From NCBI RefSeq assembly GCF_037975445.1, contig NZ_CP150254.1, forward strand, positions 5,082,001 to 5,146,000: 64,000 nucleotides of DNA, read 5' to 3'. Below are positions 25,857 through 35,269 of this stretch, in pieces (within the stretch, counting starts at the first letter, position 1; each line of letters starts with the position of its first letter). The translations under genes were made by a program, and so were the position numbers. The notes under the pieces are model-generated. The model had not been told where the DNA came from, did no database searches, and was given only the letters and a program-made list of their open reading frames with translations. This DNA is from Peribacillus sp. FSL P2-0133 (GTDB taxonomy: Bacteria > Bacillota > Bacilli > Bacillales > DSM-1321).

Positions 25857-25920
25857 ATAAAGAGCGAGTTTGCCTGCTCTTTTTTTAAAGGCTATGTTAA
25901 ATTCTAATGTTGATATTTGA
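25857..25920. repeat. Repeat D, right part (split copy)
   Basis: GCGAGTTTGCCTGCTC, a T run, then AAAGGCTATGTTAAA and TAATGTTGATATTTGA. These match 39210-39273, where the left and right parts are contiguous. Confidence 0.5.
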
Positions 25921-25927
25921 CCATAAG

Positions 25928-25953
25928 AAAACCGCCTTGGTGAAAAGGCGGTT
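25928..25953 (-). terminator. Terminator after the DUF2975 gene region
   Basis: AAACCGCCTT / AAGGCGGTT stem with a short loop; on the minus strand followed by TTTTC. Confidence 0.6.
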
Positions 25954-26000
25954 AATTGAGCTATCGTCCCCGTAGTTAAATAAATTAGTTGTGTCTGTTT

Positions 26001-26069
26001 TTATTGAGTGTCTTCGTCGCTTTTGTATTCCAAAAATCACCTGGCTGACAATCCAAAGTCTTACATATC
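26001..26069 (-). pseudogene. Remnant of an XRE-type regulator
   Basis: Just after the DUF2975 stop, the minus strand reads ICKTLDCQPGDF. After a one-base shift it reads LEYKSDEDTQ and a stop. This is the C-terminal end of the small Cro/C1-type regulators that usually follow DUF2975 genes. The helix-turn-helix part, about 45 codons, is missing. Only the tail survives. Confidence 0.65.
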
Positions 26070-26075
26070 CGTTAA

Positions 26076-26561
26076 TCATTCATTTTTTGACTTTATATCT
26101 GGGGCATCTTTTAATGGCTTTTGAAGTGCGTCCACAATGGCTGCGATGATACTTGTTGCTAAAATACCCATTAGACATAATGATGTAGGACCCGCTGCAT
26201 CATCACTACCTGTAACTTTAGCAAGCACCCTTAAGCTTACTATTCCTAACAAAATGAGGAAAATGACTGTAAAAGCACATTTCTTTATAATCTTCAAAGA
26301 TTTAAGGGATACTTCAGAGAAAGCATTGTTCTTTTCGATGTAGGTTAATAGTTTATATGCTTGATACAACGCAACAGAAAACGCAATACAGAATCCGTAT
26401 GCACATACTAAAAAGGGGATTAGGAAGTAAGCCGTATCTGGATGTACCCTTGCATCTCTAACGGCTATCTCAGGCAACCAGATACACAAAGCAAGCACTG
26501 CAATTCCAGCCAGAAAAATAATTACCTTTAAGAAAGTGGTTGAACCTCGTTTAACATTCAT
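26076..26561 (-). CDS. DUF2975 membrane protein
   Basis: A 161-residue protein with four hydrophobic segments, at about residues 10-30, 45-67, 93-112 and 122-143. It has the DUF2975 pattern, including YKLLTYIEKNNAFSEVSLKSLKIIKKCA between helices 2 and 3 (given as two parts: YKLLTYIEKNNAFSE and SLKSLKIIKKC). Its function is unknown; relatives are normally paired with a small XRE regulator, here reduced to a fragment. It stands alone on the minus strand. Confidence 0.85.
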   Translation of the reverse strand: MNVKRGSTTFLKVIIFLAGIAVLALCIWLPEIAVRDARVHPDTAYFLIPFLVCAYGFCIAFSVALYQAYKLLTYIEKNNAFSEVSLKSLKIIKKCAFTVIFLILLGIVSLRVLAKVTGSDDAAGPTSLCLMGILATSIIAAIVDALQKPLKDAPDIKSKNE

Positions 26562-26780
26562 TTAAACACCTCACTTATTTAGTGACAACATGATTTTAGC
26601 AAATTATTTATCGTTTTACAATAAATTTATATTGTTTTTATTTATATTATTATTGTTATTGAAATATCCTTTTAATTTTGACAAAAATAAAAAGCACTTC
26701 TCATTACAAAGAAATGCTCTTACTTTAAAAGAACCTCCTTTTGTCGAAAAATGGGTATCTATCTGAATTTTTTAAATAAA

Positions 26781-26909
26781 GTTGATTGGAACGGAGGGTA
26801 CGAGACTCCTGCGGGAAATGCGTGTCCAGGGGAGACCCCACAGGCGCAAAGCGCCGAGGAGGCTCCCGGACCGCCCGCGGAAAGCGAGTGCCTGGAGAGG
26901 AAATTAACA
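26781..26909 (+). repeat. Interspersed repeat B, copy 1
   Basis: About 129 bp from GTTGATTGGAACGG to GGAAATTAAC, GC-rich inside. The ends form an inverted pair (GTTGATT / AATTAAC). Inner blocks are GAGACTCCTGCGGGA, GGCGCAAAGCGCC and GCCCGCGGAAAGCGAG. Further copies lie at 26999, 31346 and 59422, with a remnant at 46564. Confidence 0.85.
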
Positions 26910-26998
26910 TTCTATATTAACAAACCCTTCAAAAAAATATTCAGTTCATTTCTTCAATCCAATTAGTTTACCTGCAGATTTTTAAAAAAAACATTCCA

Positions 26999-27126
26999 GT
27001 TGATTGGAACGGAAGGCGAGAGACTCCTGCGGGAAATGCGTGTCCAAGGGAGACCCCACAGGCGCAAAGCGCCGAGGAGGCTCCCGGACCGCCCGCGGAA
27101 AGCGAGTGCCTGGAGAGGAAATCAAC
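26999..27126 (+). repeat. Interspersed repeat B, copy 2
   Basis: Direct copy of the element at 26781, about 90 bp downstream. Both are followed by the same ATTCTATATTAACAAAC, so the similarity extends past the terminal inverted repeat. Confidence 0.85.
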
Positions 27127-27179
27127 ATTCTATATTAACAAACAGGGTCTCATAAGACAGTATTTTATAGACAAACTGA

Positions 27180-27206
27180 AAAAAACACCCTGAGGGTGTT
27201 TTTTAA
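27180..27206 (-). terminator. Terminator after bioB
   Basis: AAACACCC TGA GGGTGTTT hairpin with A and T runs on both sides, 11 bp after the bioB stop. Confidence 0.8.
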
Positions 27207-27216
27207 AGAAATCCAA

Positions 27217-28209
<993 letters not shown>

Positions 28210-28331
28210 ACCTAATCCCTCTTTTCTTTTAATGTTCTATATTCCTTCCCATGAATCTTCCGCGATTAATTACCTGAATCCTTGGAACGGATTGGATCAT
28301 TTTGCACACTCAATACAAAATAAAACTTTTA

Positions 28332-28365
28332 ATATGTTAACCTTAAATATTTTAAGTTAACATAT
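28332..28365. promoter_or_regulatory. BirA operator, bioB side
   Basis: Dyad ATATGTTAAC / GTTAACATAT with a 14-bp spacer (TTAACC...GTTAAC core). This is the form of BirA operators in Bacilli, about 120 bp upstream of bioB. Confidence 0.8.
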
Positions 28366-28460
28366 CGATTGAATAATAACATACATACAAAATATTATTC
28401 AATGGTCTTTTTTCAATATTTTCCTAGTCTGTCCTTTAAATCCTAGGAAAGCTGGCATTT

Positions 28461-28497
28461 TATATGTTAACTAAATATATAAATTAGTTGACATATA
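28461..28497. promoter_or_regulatory. BirA operator, bioY side
   Basis: Dyad TATATGTTAACTAA / TTAGTTGACATATA, one mismatch between the 14-bp arms, about 70 bp before the bioY start. Confidence 0.8.
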
Positions 28498-28563
28498 AAA
28501 TGAGAATCAGGCAAACTAATAGTGGGCATTCTGCCAGCCATTTCTAAAAAGGAGGTTGAAAAC

Positions 28564-29148
28564 TTGAAAGCAAGGACGATTTCTTATGTGGCCCTTTTTA
28601 CCGCGTTAACTGCCATTGGCGCCTTTATTAAGATACCTATCCCTTACATACCATTCACACTGCAAATTCTGGCAGTCTATTTGGCAGGCGCATTATTGGG
28701 GCCCCGGCTTGGGATGCTCAGTCAGTTATGCTACGTCTTGATCGGACTTATCGGGGTGCCCGTGTTTGCTGAAGGCGGGGGATTCGGCTACATATTCAAA
28801 CCCACTTTCGGCTATTTGCTCGGATATATACTGGGAGCCTATGTAAATGGATGGCTGATCAACCGGTTTTCCCTCTCCACGATTCGTTCCATATTCTTTG
28901 CTAATGCCGCCTCTTTGCTGACAGTTTACTTTTTCGGCTGCATCTGGCTGTATGGTGCGATGAAGTGGATTGTGGAAACGCCGCTTTCAATCAACCAAAC
29001 GATTCTTTACGGCTTCTTATTACCTGTACCCGGTGATTTAATGCTATGCATTCTATGTGCTGCCATCATTCAACAAGTACGTCCGCGCATTGAAAAATTT
29101 ATAAACGTAAAGGAGCTGAATCATCCATGGGCCAAGCCTACTTTATAA
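28564..29148 (+). CDS. bioY: Biotin transporter BioY
   Basis: A 194-residue membrane protein, the substrate-binding S-component of ECF-type biotin uptake. There are six hydrophobic segments. Family marks are IPYIPFTLQ (about residue 26), GALLGPRLGMLSQL and GGFGYIFKPTFGYLLGY, the biotin-binding loop. I start at the TTG at 28564, which has AAGGAGG 7 bp upstream; the longer frame to 28522 overlaps that ribosome site. No ECF ATPase or EcfT genes are here, which is usual because they are shared. Confidence 0.95.
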   Translation: MKARTISYVALFTALTAIGAFIKIPIPYIPFTLQILAVYLAGALLGPRLGMLSQLCYVLIGLIGVPVFAEGGGFGYIFKPTFGYLLGYILGAYVNGWLINRFSLSTIRSIFFANAASLLTVYFFGCIWLYGAMKWIVETPLSINQTILYGFLLPVPGDLMLCILCAAIIQQVRPRIEKFINVKELNHPWAKPTL

Positions 29149-29834
29149 CCGGAACTGGCACGGATATTGGAAAGACCATCGTCACGAGTGCGCTCTATCT
29201 GTCGCTTCAAACATTGGGAAAAAGCGTCACGATCTTCAAGCCATTTCAAACTGGAATCAATGAGGAAAATAATACATACCCGGATATATCTTGGTTTGAG
29301 CAGGAGCTCGGTGTAAAGGAATCAGGGTTTTACACACTGGAGCCCGAAACTTCCCCACATTTGGCGATTAAATTAACTGGTAGTCAAATCGATGAGAAGA
29401 AAGTCGTGGAAAGGGTTCATGAACTTGAGGAAATGTATGACATCGTATTAGTCGAGGGCGCTGGCGGATTGGCTGTGCCGCTCATTGAACGGACGGAAGG
29501 TTTCTATATGACGGCGGATTTCATAAGGGATTGCCGCATGCCTGTCCTCTTCGTATCCACAAGCGGTTTAGGGGCGATTCATGATGTCGTGACGACCCAT
29601 TCTTATGCCCAAGTCCATGATATAAACGTGAAAACCATTTTGTATAATCATTACCGGCCAGAAGATCGGATTCATCAAGACAATATCGAAACCATTGAAA
29701 AGCTGACTGGGCTGAATGGTCTCGCCTGCATCCCAACAATGGCCGATGTCAGAAAAGACTTGAGGAAATGCATCCTTAATTTGCTTGGTGATCAAAATTA
29801 TACCCAACAACTGAAAGAGGTGTTCAAAGCATGA
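29127..29834 (+). CDS. bioD: Dethiobiotin synthetase
   Basis: A 235-residue enzyme of the P-loop family. Walker A is TGTGTDIGKT at residues 8-17, the substrate segment is KPFQTGI, and VEGAGGLAVPL (about 109) is a family signature. It makes dethiobiotin from diaminopelargonate, CO2 and ATP. It overlaps bioY by 22 bp and bioA by 4 bp, so the three are one operon. Confidence 0.96.
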   Translation: MGQAYFITGTGTDIGKTIVTSALYLSLQTLGKSVTIFKPFQTGINEENNTYPDISWFEQELGVKESGFYTLEPETSPHLAIKLTGSQIDEKKVVERVHELEEMYDIVLVEGAGGLAVPLIERTEGFYMTADFIRDCRMPVLFVSTSGLGAIHDVVTTHSYAQVHDINVKTILYNHYRPEDRIHQDNIETIEKLTGLNGLACIPTMADVRKDLRKCILNLLGDQNYTQQLKEVFKA

Positions 29835-31213
29835 ACAGTCAGGATTTAGAACAATGGGATAAGGAATATGTATGGCATCCGTTCACGCAAATGAAAACGT
29901 ATCGGGAAAGTAAACCGCTGATCATCGAGCGCGGCGAAGGCAGCTACCTGATTGATGTGGATGGTAAACGCTACCTCGACGGCTATGCTTCATTATGGGT
30001 GAATGTGCACGGGCATAACGAGCCGGAATTAAACGGCGCCCTTATTGAACAAGTGAATAAAGTCGCGCACTCCACGCTGCTTGGATCTGCGAATGTACCA
30101 TCGATCTTACTGGCAAAAAAACTGGCAGAGATCACTCCTGGTTCTTTATCGAAAGTATTCTACTCCGACACGGGATCTGCCGCTGTGGAAATCGCTCTTA
30201 AAGTCGCTTATCAATATTGGCAGAATATCGATCCCGTCAAACATCAGAATAAAAACAAATTCGTCTCACTTGACGAAGCATACCACGGCGATACTGTCGG
30301 AGCTGTGAGTGTGGGCGGCATGGATCTATACCATAGAATCTTTAAGCCCCTCTTATTTCAACGGATCTCCGCCCCCTCACCATATGCCTATCACATGACT
30401 GAGTACGGGGATCAAGAAGCCGTGAAAAACCATTGCTTGAAGGAACTGGAGAAGTTACTGCAAGAACAATCAGAGGAAATTGCAGGATTGATCATTGAAC
30501 CGCTGGTACAGGGAGCAGCAGGCATCATAACCCATCCCCAGGGCTTTTTGAAAGAGGTCGAACAATTATGCAAAAAGTACAATATCCTCTTAATTTGTGA
30601 CGAAGTTGCCGTAGGATTCGGTCGCACCGGTACAATGTTTGCCTGCGAACAGGAAGATGTCGTCCCCGATATCATGTGTATGGGCAAAGGGATCACTGGG
30701 GGATATATGCCACTCGCAGCCACCATCATGAACGAGCAGATCTTTCAATCCTTCTTGGGAGAACGGGAAGAACATAAAACCTTCTATCACGGCCACACCT
30801 ATACAGGAAACCAGCTAGCCTGTGCACTGGCCCTGAAGAATATCGAGCTGATGGAAAGCCGCAATCTCATTAAAGACATCCAGAAAAAATCTAAATATCT
30901 ATCACAAAGACTGCAAGCGCTATACGAACTTCCGATCGTCGGCGATATTCGCCAGCGCGGCTTCATGATTGGAGTGGAAATCGTTAAAGACCGTGAAACA
31001 AAAGAAACGTTCACCCTCCAAGAGAACGTCGTTTCCGGGATCATCCATACAGCACGGGAAAATGGCCTGATCATCCGGGAACTTGGTCCAGTCATCACGA
31101 TGATGCCAATCCTTTCCATGTCAGAAAAAGAACTCGATTTCATGGTCGAAACCGTCTACCGTGCCATCCAGGAAGTCTCCATTCATAAAGGATTGATTCC
31201 AGCAGCAAACTGA
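29831..31213 (+). CDS. bioA: Diaminopelargonic acid aminotransferase
   Basis: A 460-residue class III PLP aminotransferase. Early WHPFTQMKTY is typical of BioA. YSDTGSAAVEIALKVAYQYW (about residue 110) binds the cofactor phosphate. DEVAVGFGRTG and the lysine in MGKGITGGYMPLAA (about 285) form the PLP site. It converts 7-keto-8-aminopelargonate to 7,8-diaminopelargonate; the amino donor (SAM or lysine) cannot be read from sequence alone. The gene for the preceding step, bioF, is absent from this window. Confidence 0.95.
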   Translation: MNSQDLEQWDKEYVWHPFTQMKTYRESKPLIIERGEGSYLIDVDGKRYLDGYASLWVNVHGHNEPELNGALIEQVNKVAHSTLLGSANVPSILLAKKLAEITPGSLSKVFYSDTGSAAVEIALKVAYQYWQNIDPVKHQNKNKFVSLDEAYHGDTVGAVSVGGMDLYHRIFKPLLFQRISAPSPYAYHMTEYGDQEAVKNHCLKELEKLLQEQSEEIAGLIIEPLVQGAAGIITHPQGFLKEVEQLCKKYNILLICDEVAVGFGRTGTMFACEQEDVVPDIMCMGKGITGGYMPLAATIMNEQIFQSFLGEREEHKTFYHGHTYTGNQLACALALKNIELMESRNLIKDIQKKSKYLSQRLQALYELPIVGDIRQRGFMIGVEIVKDRETKETFTLQENVVSGIIHTARENGLIIRELGPVITMMPILSMSEKELDFMVETVYRAIQEVSIHKGLIPAAN

Positions 31214-31218
31214 TTCAA

Positions 31219-31260
31219 AAAGAAACCGGAAGAGCAGGGCTCATCCGGTTTCTTCTTTTC
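31219..31260 (+). terminator. Terminator after bioA
   Basis: AAGAAACCGGA / TCCGGTTTCTT stem followed by CTTTTCCCTTTC, starting 6 bp after the stop. Confidence 0.75.
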
Positions 31261-31264
31261 CCTT

Positions 31265-31344
31265 TCTGTAGGCCAAGCCTCATCAAAGCAAGCGCCTACG
31301 AGGTCTCGTCTCGTCTAGCCAGTTATTCGGCATGAGTATCGCAA
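31265..31344. repeat. Interspersed repeat A, shortened copy
   Basis: Contains GGCCAAGCCTCATCAAAGC, CTAGCCAGTTATTCGGCA and GAGTATCGCAA, as in the full copies, but lacks both ends. It abuts repeat B copy 3. Confidence 0.6.
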
Positions 31345-31345
31345 C

Positions 31346-31474
31346 GTTGATTTCCACTCCAGGCACTCGCTTTCCGCGGGCGGTCCGGGAGCCTCCTCGG
31401 CGCTCTACGCGCCTGTGGGGTCTCCCTTGGACGCGCTTTTCCCGCAGGAGTCTCGAACACCCGCTCCAATCAAC
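31346..31474 (-). repeat. Interspersed repeat B, copy 3 (inverted)
   Basis: The full element in reverse orientation, from GTTGATTTCC to CTCCAATCAAC. Its terminal inverted repeat is intact. Confidence 0.85.
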
Positions 31475-31716
31475 TTTGTTTTAAAATTTTGATAGAAACC
31501 CTTTTGTTAACAAAGCGGACTTCGGAATGGTTTAATCCCGAACCGTGATTTTAAAACAGGACTAGGTTATATTTCATGGTTTTTTCCTATTTTATAAAGC
31601 CACATTAAATTGAAGAAGGCAGCTACCCCCTGCTGTCTCTTTCATTATTTAAATAAAAAAGAAAAGACTTCCTTATTATGGTATTATTTACATAAGATAT
31701 TTGAGGAGGTTACAAA

Positions 31717-31989
31717 ATGATGTTGGGAGTTCCACTCCTGGTTGCTTGTGTCCCTGGAATGTTAGTAGTATTTTTGGCGTGGTGGTTTAGGAAATTACAT
31801 TTATCTTTATTTATAAGGCTTTTACCAGGCATATTAACTGTAATAACTTCAATTATTTTGTTTTACATTGGTTTTGTGAACATTAGAGGGTTTGAAGGAG
31901 CTGGATATGGAATACTGGCTTTCTTTTTACTTCCCTTTGCTATTGCGGCTTCAATTATTGCGATTAAAAACAGAGGTGTACAAAGATAA
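31717..31989 (+). CDS. Small membrane protein (YesK-like?)
   Basis: A 90-residue protein with three hydrophobic segments, at about residues 4-23, 34-55 and 62-84. A basic loop (FRKLHLSLFIRLLPG) follows the first. The ribosome site GAGGAGG lies at good distance from the ATG. The size and helix plan resemble YesK-type proteins, but the match is weak. It is a single plus-strand gene between a repeat block and a bidirectional terminator. Function unknown. Confidence 0.65.
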   Translation: MMLGVPLLVACVPGMLVVFLAWWFRKLHLSLFIRLLPGILTVITSIILFYIGFVNIRGFEGAGYGILAFFLLPFAIAASIIAIKNRGVQR

Positions 31990-32192
31990 AGTTAAATTCA
32001 AATGACTATGAAAATAGGAATATATACAAAGACTAAAACGAATAAAAGACCAATTGCCGAAATGAAAAATAGCCGGATATGTTGGGCGTTTGCCCCCTCC
32101 ACCCGTGATATTAAATAGATTCAGGCAATAATGCAATTGAAAAAAAGGCTAAGCAGGACCAGCTCGTTCTATAGCTAGAAGGAATGAATAAT

Positions 32193-32233
32193 AAAAAAGA
32201 TGACCCCGTTTAATTCGGAGGTCATCTTTTTTT
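32193..32233. terminator. Bidirectional terminator
   Basis: AAAAAGATGACC / GGTCATCTTTTT stem, 15 bp from the stop of the peptide transporter on the minus strand. Confidence 0.8.
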
Positions 32234-32248
32234 GCTGCAGGCTAAGTG

Positions 32249-33742
32249 TTAGCGAATGCCTTTCATGTAACCTTGAATCTTTGGTGATAAGACCATAAGG
32301 ATCAGTCCAAGGACCATTGAAGCAACACCGATCACGCCAAAATAAGCCATTTCGGTTTGAGGAGTGTAGAATCTGACGATTTGTGCGTTCAGTGCTTGTG
32401 CTGCTGCACTTGCCAGGAACCAAAGGCTCATCGTTTGTGCCGAGAATGCGGCAGGAGCCAATTTTGTAGTTGCTGAAAGTCCAACAGGAGATAAACAAAG
32501 TTCTCCAAGTACTACAAGGAAATAGCTAAGTACAAGCCATAGCGGATTGACTAATGCGTCCGATCCACCGAAATAAACAGGAAGCAGGATCACCAGGAAT
32601 GATAAACCGGCGAACAATAAGCCTATTGAGAATTTTTGAGGAATGGTCGGCTGACGCTTTCCTAGTTTAATCCATAACCATGCGAATACTGGTGCAAGGG
32701 TAATGATGAACAAAGGGTTCAAAGATTGGAACCATGCCGGGTTTATTTCTATTCCAGCAAAATTCAACTGTGTCCGTTTGTCTGCATAGCTTGCTAATAT
32801 AGTTGCACCTTGCTCTTGAATCGCCCAGAACATGACAGCTGCTATAAACAAAGGAATATAGGCAATCAAGCGTGAACGTTCAACAGAAGTTGTTTTAGGA
32901 CTGCGATACATGAAAATGAAATAAAGGGTCGGAATAACGATCCCTAGGATACCTACAAGATTGATAAAGGTTTGAATCGTTAAGATGCCTTTAGCGGCAG
33001 TGATGCCGATGATGGCAGCTATGATAAGTGCAGCTATCCCCAATTTAGTGAATACGCTTTTCTTTTCATTCTGTGATAATGGGTTCGCAGGAAGAGTTCC
33101 AGCAAGGCCCAGGTTCTTTTTCTTTGTTGCAACAAAGACGATGAGTCCAATTAACATACCAATTGCCGCAAGTCCAAAACCAAGATGGAAGCTGTAGTCC
33201 ATTCCGACTGTACCGACAACAAAAGGTGAAAGGAATGCACCCATGTTGATACCCATATAGAATATACTGAAACCGGAATCCCGGCGTTCGTCATTTTCCG
33301 CGTAAATTTCACCGACAATGCTTGAAACATTCGGTTTTAATAAACCAGTACCAAGAACAATGAGTACCATGGAAACAAAGAACATGGAGAGACTGCCTGG
33401 TACAGCAAGGACAATATGCCCGAGCATGATCAATATACCACCGTAAAATACGGCTTTGGAAGTCCCGAAGATCCTATCGGCAAGCCATCCGCCAATTATA
33501 CCTGACATATATACTAAAGATCCGTAAATGGATACAAGGGCAAGGGCTGTGGGTTCATCAAGACCTAGTCCCCCTTTAGAAACTTCGTAATACATATAGT
33601 AAACAAGAATTGCCTTCATGCCATAATAGGAGAAACGCTCCCAGAACTCAGTAAAGAAAAGGGTGAATAATCCTTTAGGGTTTCCAAAAAAACCTTTTTG
33701 AGGTACACTATCCACAATTTTCTGTTTATTTATCGTTGCCAT
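32249..33742 (-). CDS. dtpT: Proton-coupled di/tripeptide transporter (POT family)
   Basis: A 497-residue membrane protein with 12-14 helices. The POT signature is FFTEFWERFSYYGMKAILVY near residue 30. The second family motif is in FSIFYMGINMGAFLSPFVVG near 155, and FWAIQEQG is in helix 7. It takes up small peptides with protons. The ribosome site is GGAGGG. It is a single-gene unit, close to B. subtilis DtpT/YclF. Confidence 0.93.
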   Translation of the reverse strand: MATINKQKIVDSVPQKGFFGNPKGLFTLFFTEFWERFSYYGMKAILVYYMYYEVSKGGLGLDEPTALALVSIYGSLVYMSGIIGGWLADRIFGTSKAVFYGGILIMLGHIVLAVPGSLSMFFVSMVLIVLGTGLLKPNVSSIVGEIYAENDERRDSGFSIFYMGINMGAFLSPFVVGTVGMDYSFHLGFGLAAIGMLIGLIVFVATKKKNLGLAGTLPANPLSQNEKKSVFTKLGIAALIIAAIIGITAAKGILTIQTFINLVGILGIVIPTLYFIFMYRSPKTTSVERSRLIAYIPLFIAAVMFWAIQEQGATILASYADKRTQLNFAGIEINPAWFQSLNPLFIITLAPVFAWLWIKLGKRQPTIPQKFSIGLLFAGLSFLVILLPVYFGGSDALVNPLWLVLSYFLVVLGELCLSPVGLSATTKLAPAAFSAQTMSLWFLASAAAQALNAQIVRFYTPQTEMAYFGVIGVASMVLGLILMVLSPKIQGYMKGIR

Positions 33743-34089
33743 ACCTAGCCCTCCTTTTATTATTGTATAATAACTTTTATTTTCTCTATTGTAAATAAAT
33801 ATTTAGTATATTTAAATAATTAATTTCAAAATAAATAGAAGAGGGTTGCCACCATGCAAGCCAAAGTCCGGGTTTCGCAGTTAAAAACACCCCATATAGT
33901 CTAATAGGGAGCTGCCATCAAAGATATATTGCCCTAACTTCAACAATGGTATTACGTTTCATATCTCTTTGTTTGCCATGCACATGCAATGAGAATCGGA
34001 AAAATGGGGAGACCCATTTTGGAAAAAAACAACTTCAACCGTTAAATACACCGTATAATAGATATAACCAAAAATGAGGAGGCACGATA
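33743..34089. other. Intergenic stretch upstream of dtpT and a small gene
   Basis: About 350 bp holding the dtpT promoter region, a degenerate match to repeat C (GGAGCTGCCATC...CTTCAAC, 33909-33952) and a hairpin AAAATGGG / CCCATTTT near 34005. A TATAAT box lies at 34054-34059, before the plus-strand gene at 34090. I did not identify a known riboswitch. Confidence 0.4.
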
Positions 34090-34314
34090 ATGCTAGGGAT
34101 CATAACTGTTGTGCTTATTTTTTCCATCCCTATAATCGCCATACTGACAAGCCATTTCGAGAAACAGTCAAAGACCAAACACAATATGCTGAAAGTTGAA
34201 TTGGAACTTGAAAAACTTAAACATGAAAACTTTCTTATGGAGACGGAAAAAATGAGGCTGGAACTGGATCAGATGAAATTCGAACAAAAAAGAGACGAGC
34301 CAAGGTTACTTTAA
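34090..34314 (+). CDS. Small protein with one membrane helix and a coiled coil
   Basis: A 74-residue protein: residues 1-20 are a hydrophobic helix, and residues 30-68 a continuous heptad-like helix rich in L, E, K and M (for example LKVELELEKLKHENFLMETE). The ribosome site GAGGAGG precedes the ATG. The terminator at 34291-34340 overlaps the last seven codons and the stop. Not recognised; probably a membrane-anchored oligomerising peptide. Confidence 0.65.
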   Translation: MLGIITVVLIFSIPIIAILTSHFEKQSKTKHNMLKVELELEKLKHENFLMETEKMRLELDQMKFEQKRDEPRLL

Positions 34315-34340
34315 TCAAGTAACGTTGGTTCGTCTTTTTT
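34291..34340 (+). terminator. Terminator overlapping the end of the small coiled-coil gene
   Basis: AGACGAGCCAAGGTTACTT pairs with an AAGTAACGTTGGTTCGTCT arm (wobble pairs and few mismatches), followed by TTTTTT. The stop codon lies in the loop. Confidence 0.8.
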
Positions 34341-34402
34341 AATGGGTATTTTCCCGTTTTAAAAACCTCCCGCCCATCATAAGAATTACAAGTAAAGCCG
34401 TT

Positions 34403-35269
34403 TTAATGGATATATTGATCGCCCACAAGAAGGTCTGACAGCACTTTTGTCGGGATGATGAACTCGACGGCCCCCATATATCCCGGCGCAGCTTCATAGC
34501 TGTTAAAGGCGATGACTAGTTTGCCATCTTCGTTTATATAAAAGTTTTGGTTTTCATCGATGCCTTTAAATGCAGTAAGGTCATCATCTTCGACCCAATA
34601 TATCTTTTCCGGATCTTCTGCCATCTGCCTCTTCATCTGTTCTTTGATGTTCTCACTAATCACCTGAAGATAACGATCATCTTTAAATAAGCTATTTAGT
34701 GTTAATAGCACATCGTTTTTCTTGTCGACTGTATCGAATTGACTTTCTGTAGAACTGGAAGCAGAAATCTTATCCGTATAACGCTGTACGGATAAGATCG
34801 TTTCATTATCCGTCAATATCACATATCCGCTTTCCACGGACATATTGCCCTTTTCCCCTTCCTTCAGTTTTGACATGGAGTCCGTGAATTCCTTATAAAG
34901 CTGCTTGCTTTCCGATAAGTATTTCTCATTCAAGCTATCTTCGAGCTGTTTATTCTCCAGACCGGATATGGCAGGTGTTTTGATTACTGCCGAGGAATTA
35001 TTAGCTTCTTCTTTCCATTCGACGAAGGTAATCACTTTGATGACCTTATCGACTATCGGGATTTCACTCATGGCTTTCGCCGCTGCCGGACTGATGTTTA
35101 CGGAAGCTGTCACAATCAGAAGCGCTGCAGCCGCTGACATGAGGATATTCCTGCCAACCCTTGGCTTCTTGGGCTTTTCATTCAAGGCCGCTTGAACGAC
35201 ATCATTCAATTCCTTTGGTATCGGTGTTTTAAGATATTCTTCCCGCAGATCTTTTAGTTTTTTTTCCAT
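34403..35269 (-). CDS. rsiV: Anti-sigma-V factor
   Basis: A 288-residue single-pass protein. An N-terminal cytoplasmic part of about 40 residues binds the sigma factor, a membrane helix lies at residues 42-63, and a large extracellular domain of the DUF4163/DUF3298 kind follows. Blocks are VESGYVILTDNE, KKNDVLLTLNSLFKDD, FYINEDGKLVIAFNSYE and EFIIPTKVL. In B. subtilis RsiV this domain binds lysozyme and is then cleaved, releasing SigV. The length matches. Its start overlaps sigV by 16 bp. Confidence 0.92.
   Translation of the reverse strand: MEKKLKDLREEYLKTPIPKELNDVVQAALNEKPKKPRVGRNILMSAAAALLIVTASVNISPAAAKAMSEIPIVDKVIKVITFVEWKEEANNSSAVIKTPAISGLENKQLEDSLNEKYLSESKQLYKEFTDSMSKLKEGEKGNMSVESGYVILTDNETILSVQRYTDKISASSSTESQFDTVDKKNDVLLTLNSLFKDDRYLQVISENIKEQMKRQMAEDPEKIYWVEDDDLTAFKGIDENQNFYINEDGKLVIAFNSYEAAPGYMGAVEFIIPTKVLSDLLVGDQYIH

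Noticed and set aside
26751..26966. Frame crossing repeat B copy 1
   Set aside because: Most of it is the repeat element, which occurs elsewhere in both orientations without keeping a frame.
33840..33960. Possible riboswitch upstream of the gene at 34090
   Set aside because: Short GC-rich blocks hinted at a structured leader, but I could not match a known class on either strand.
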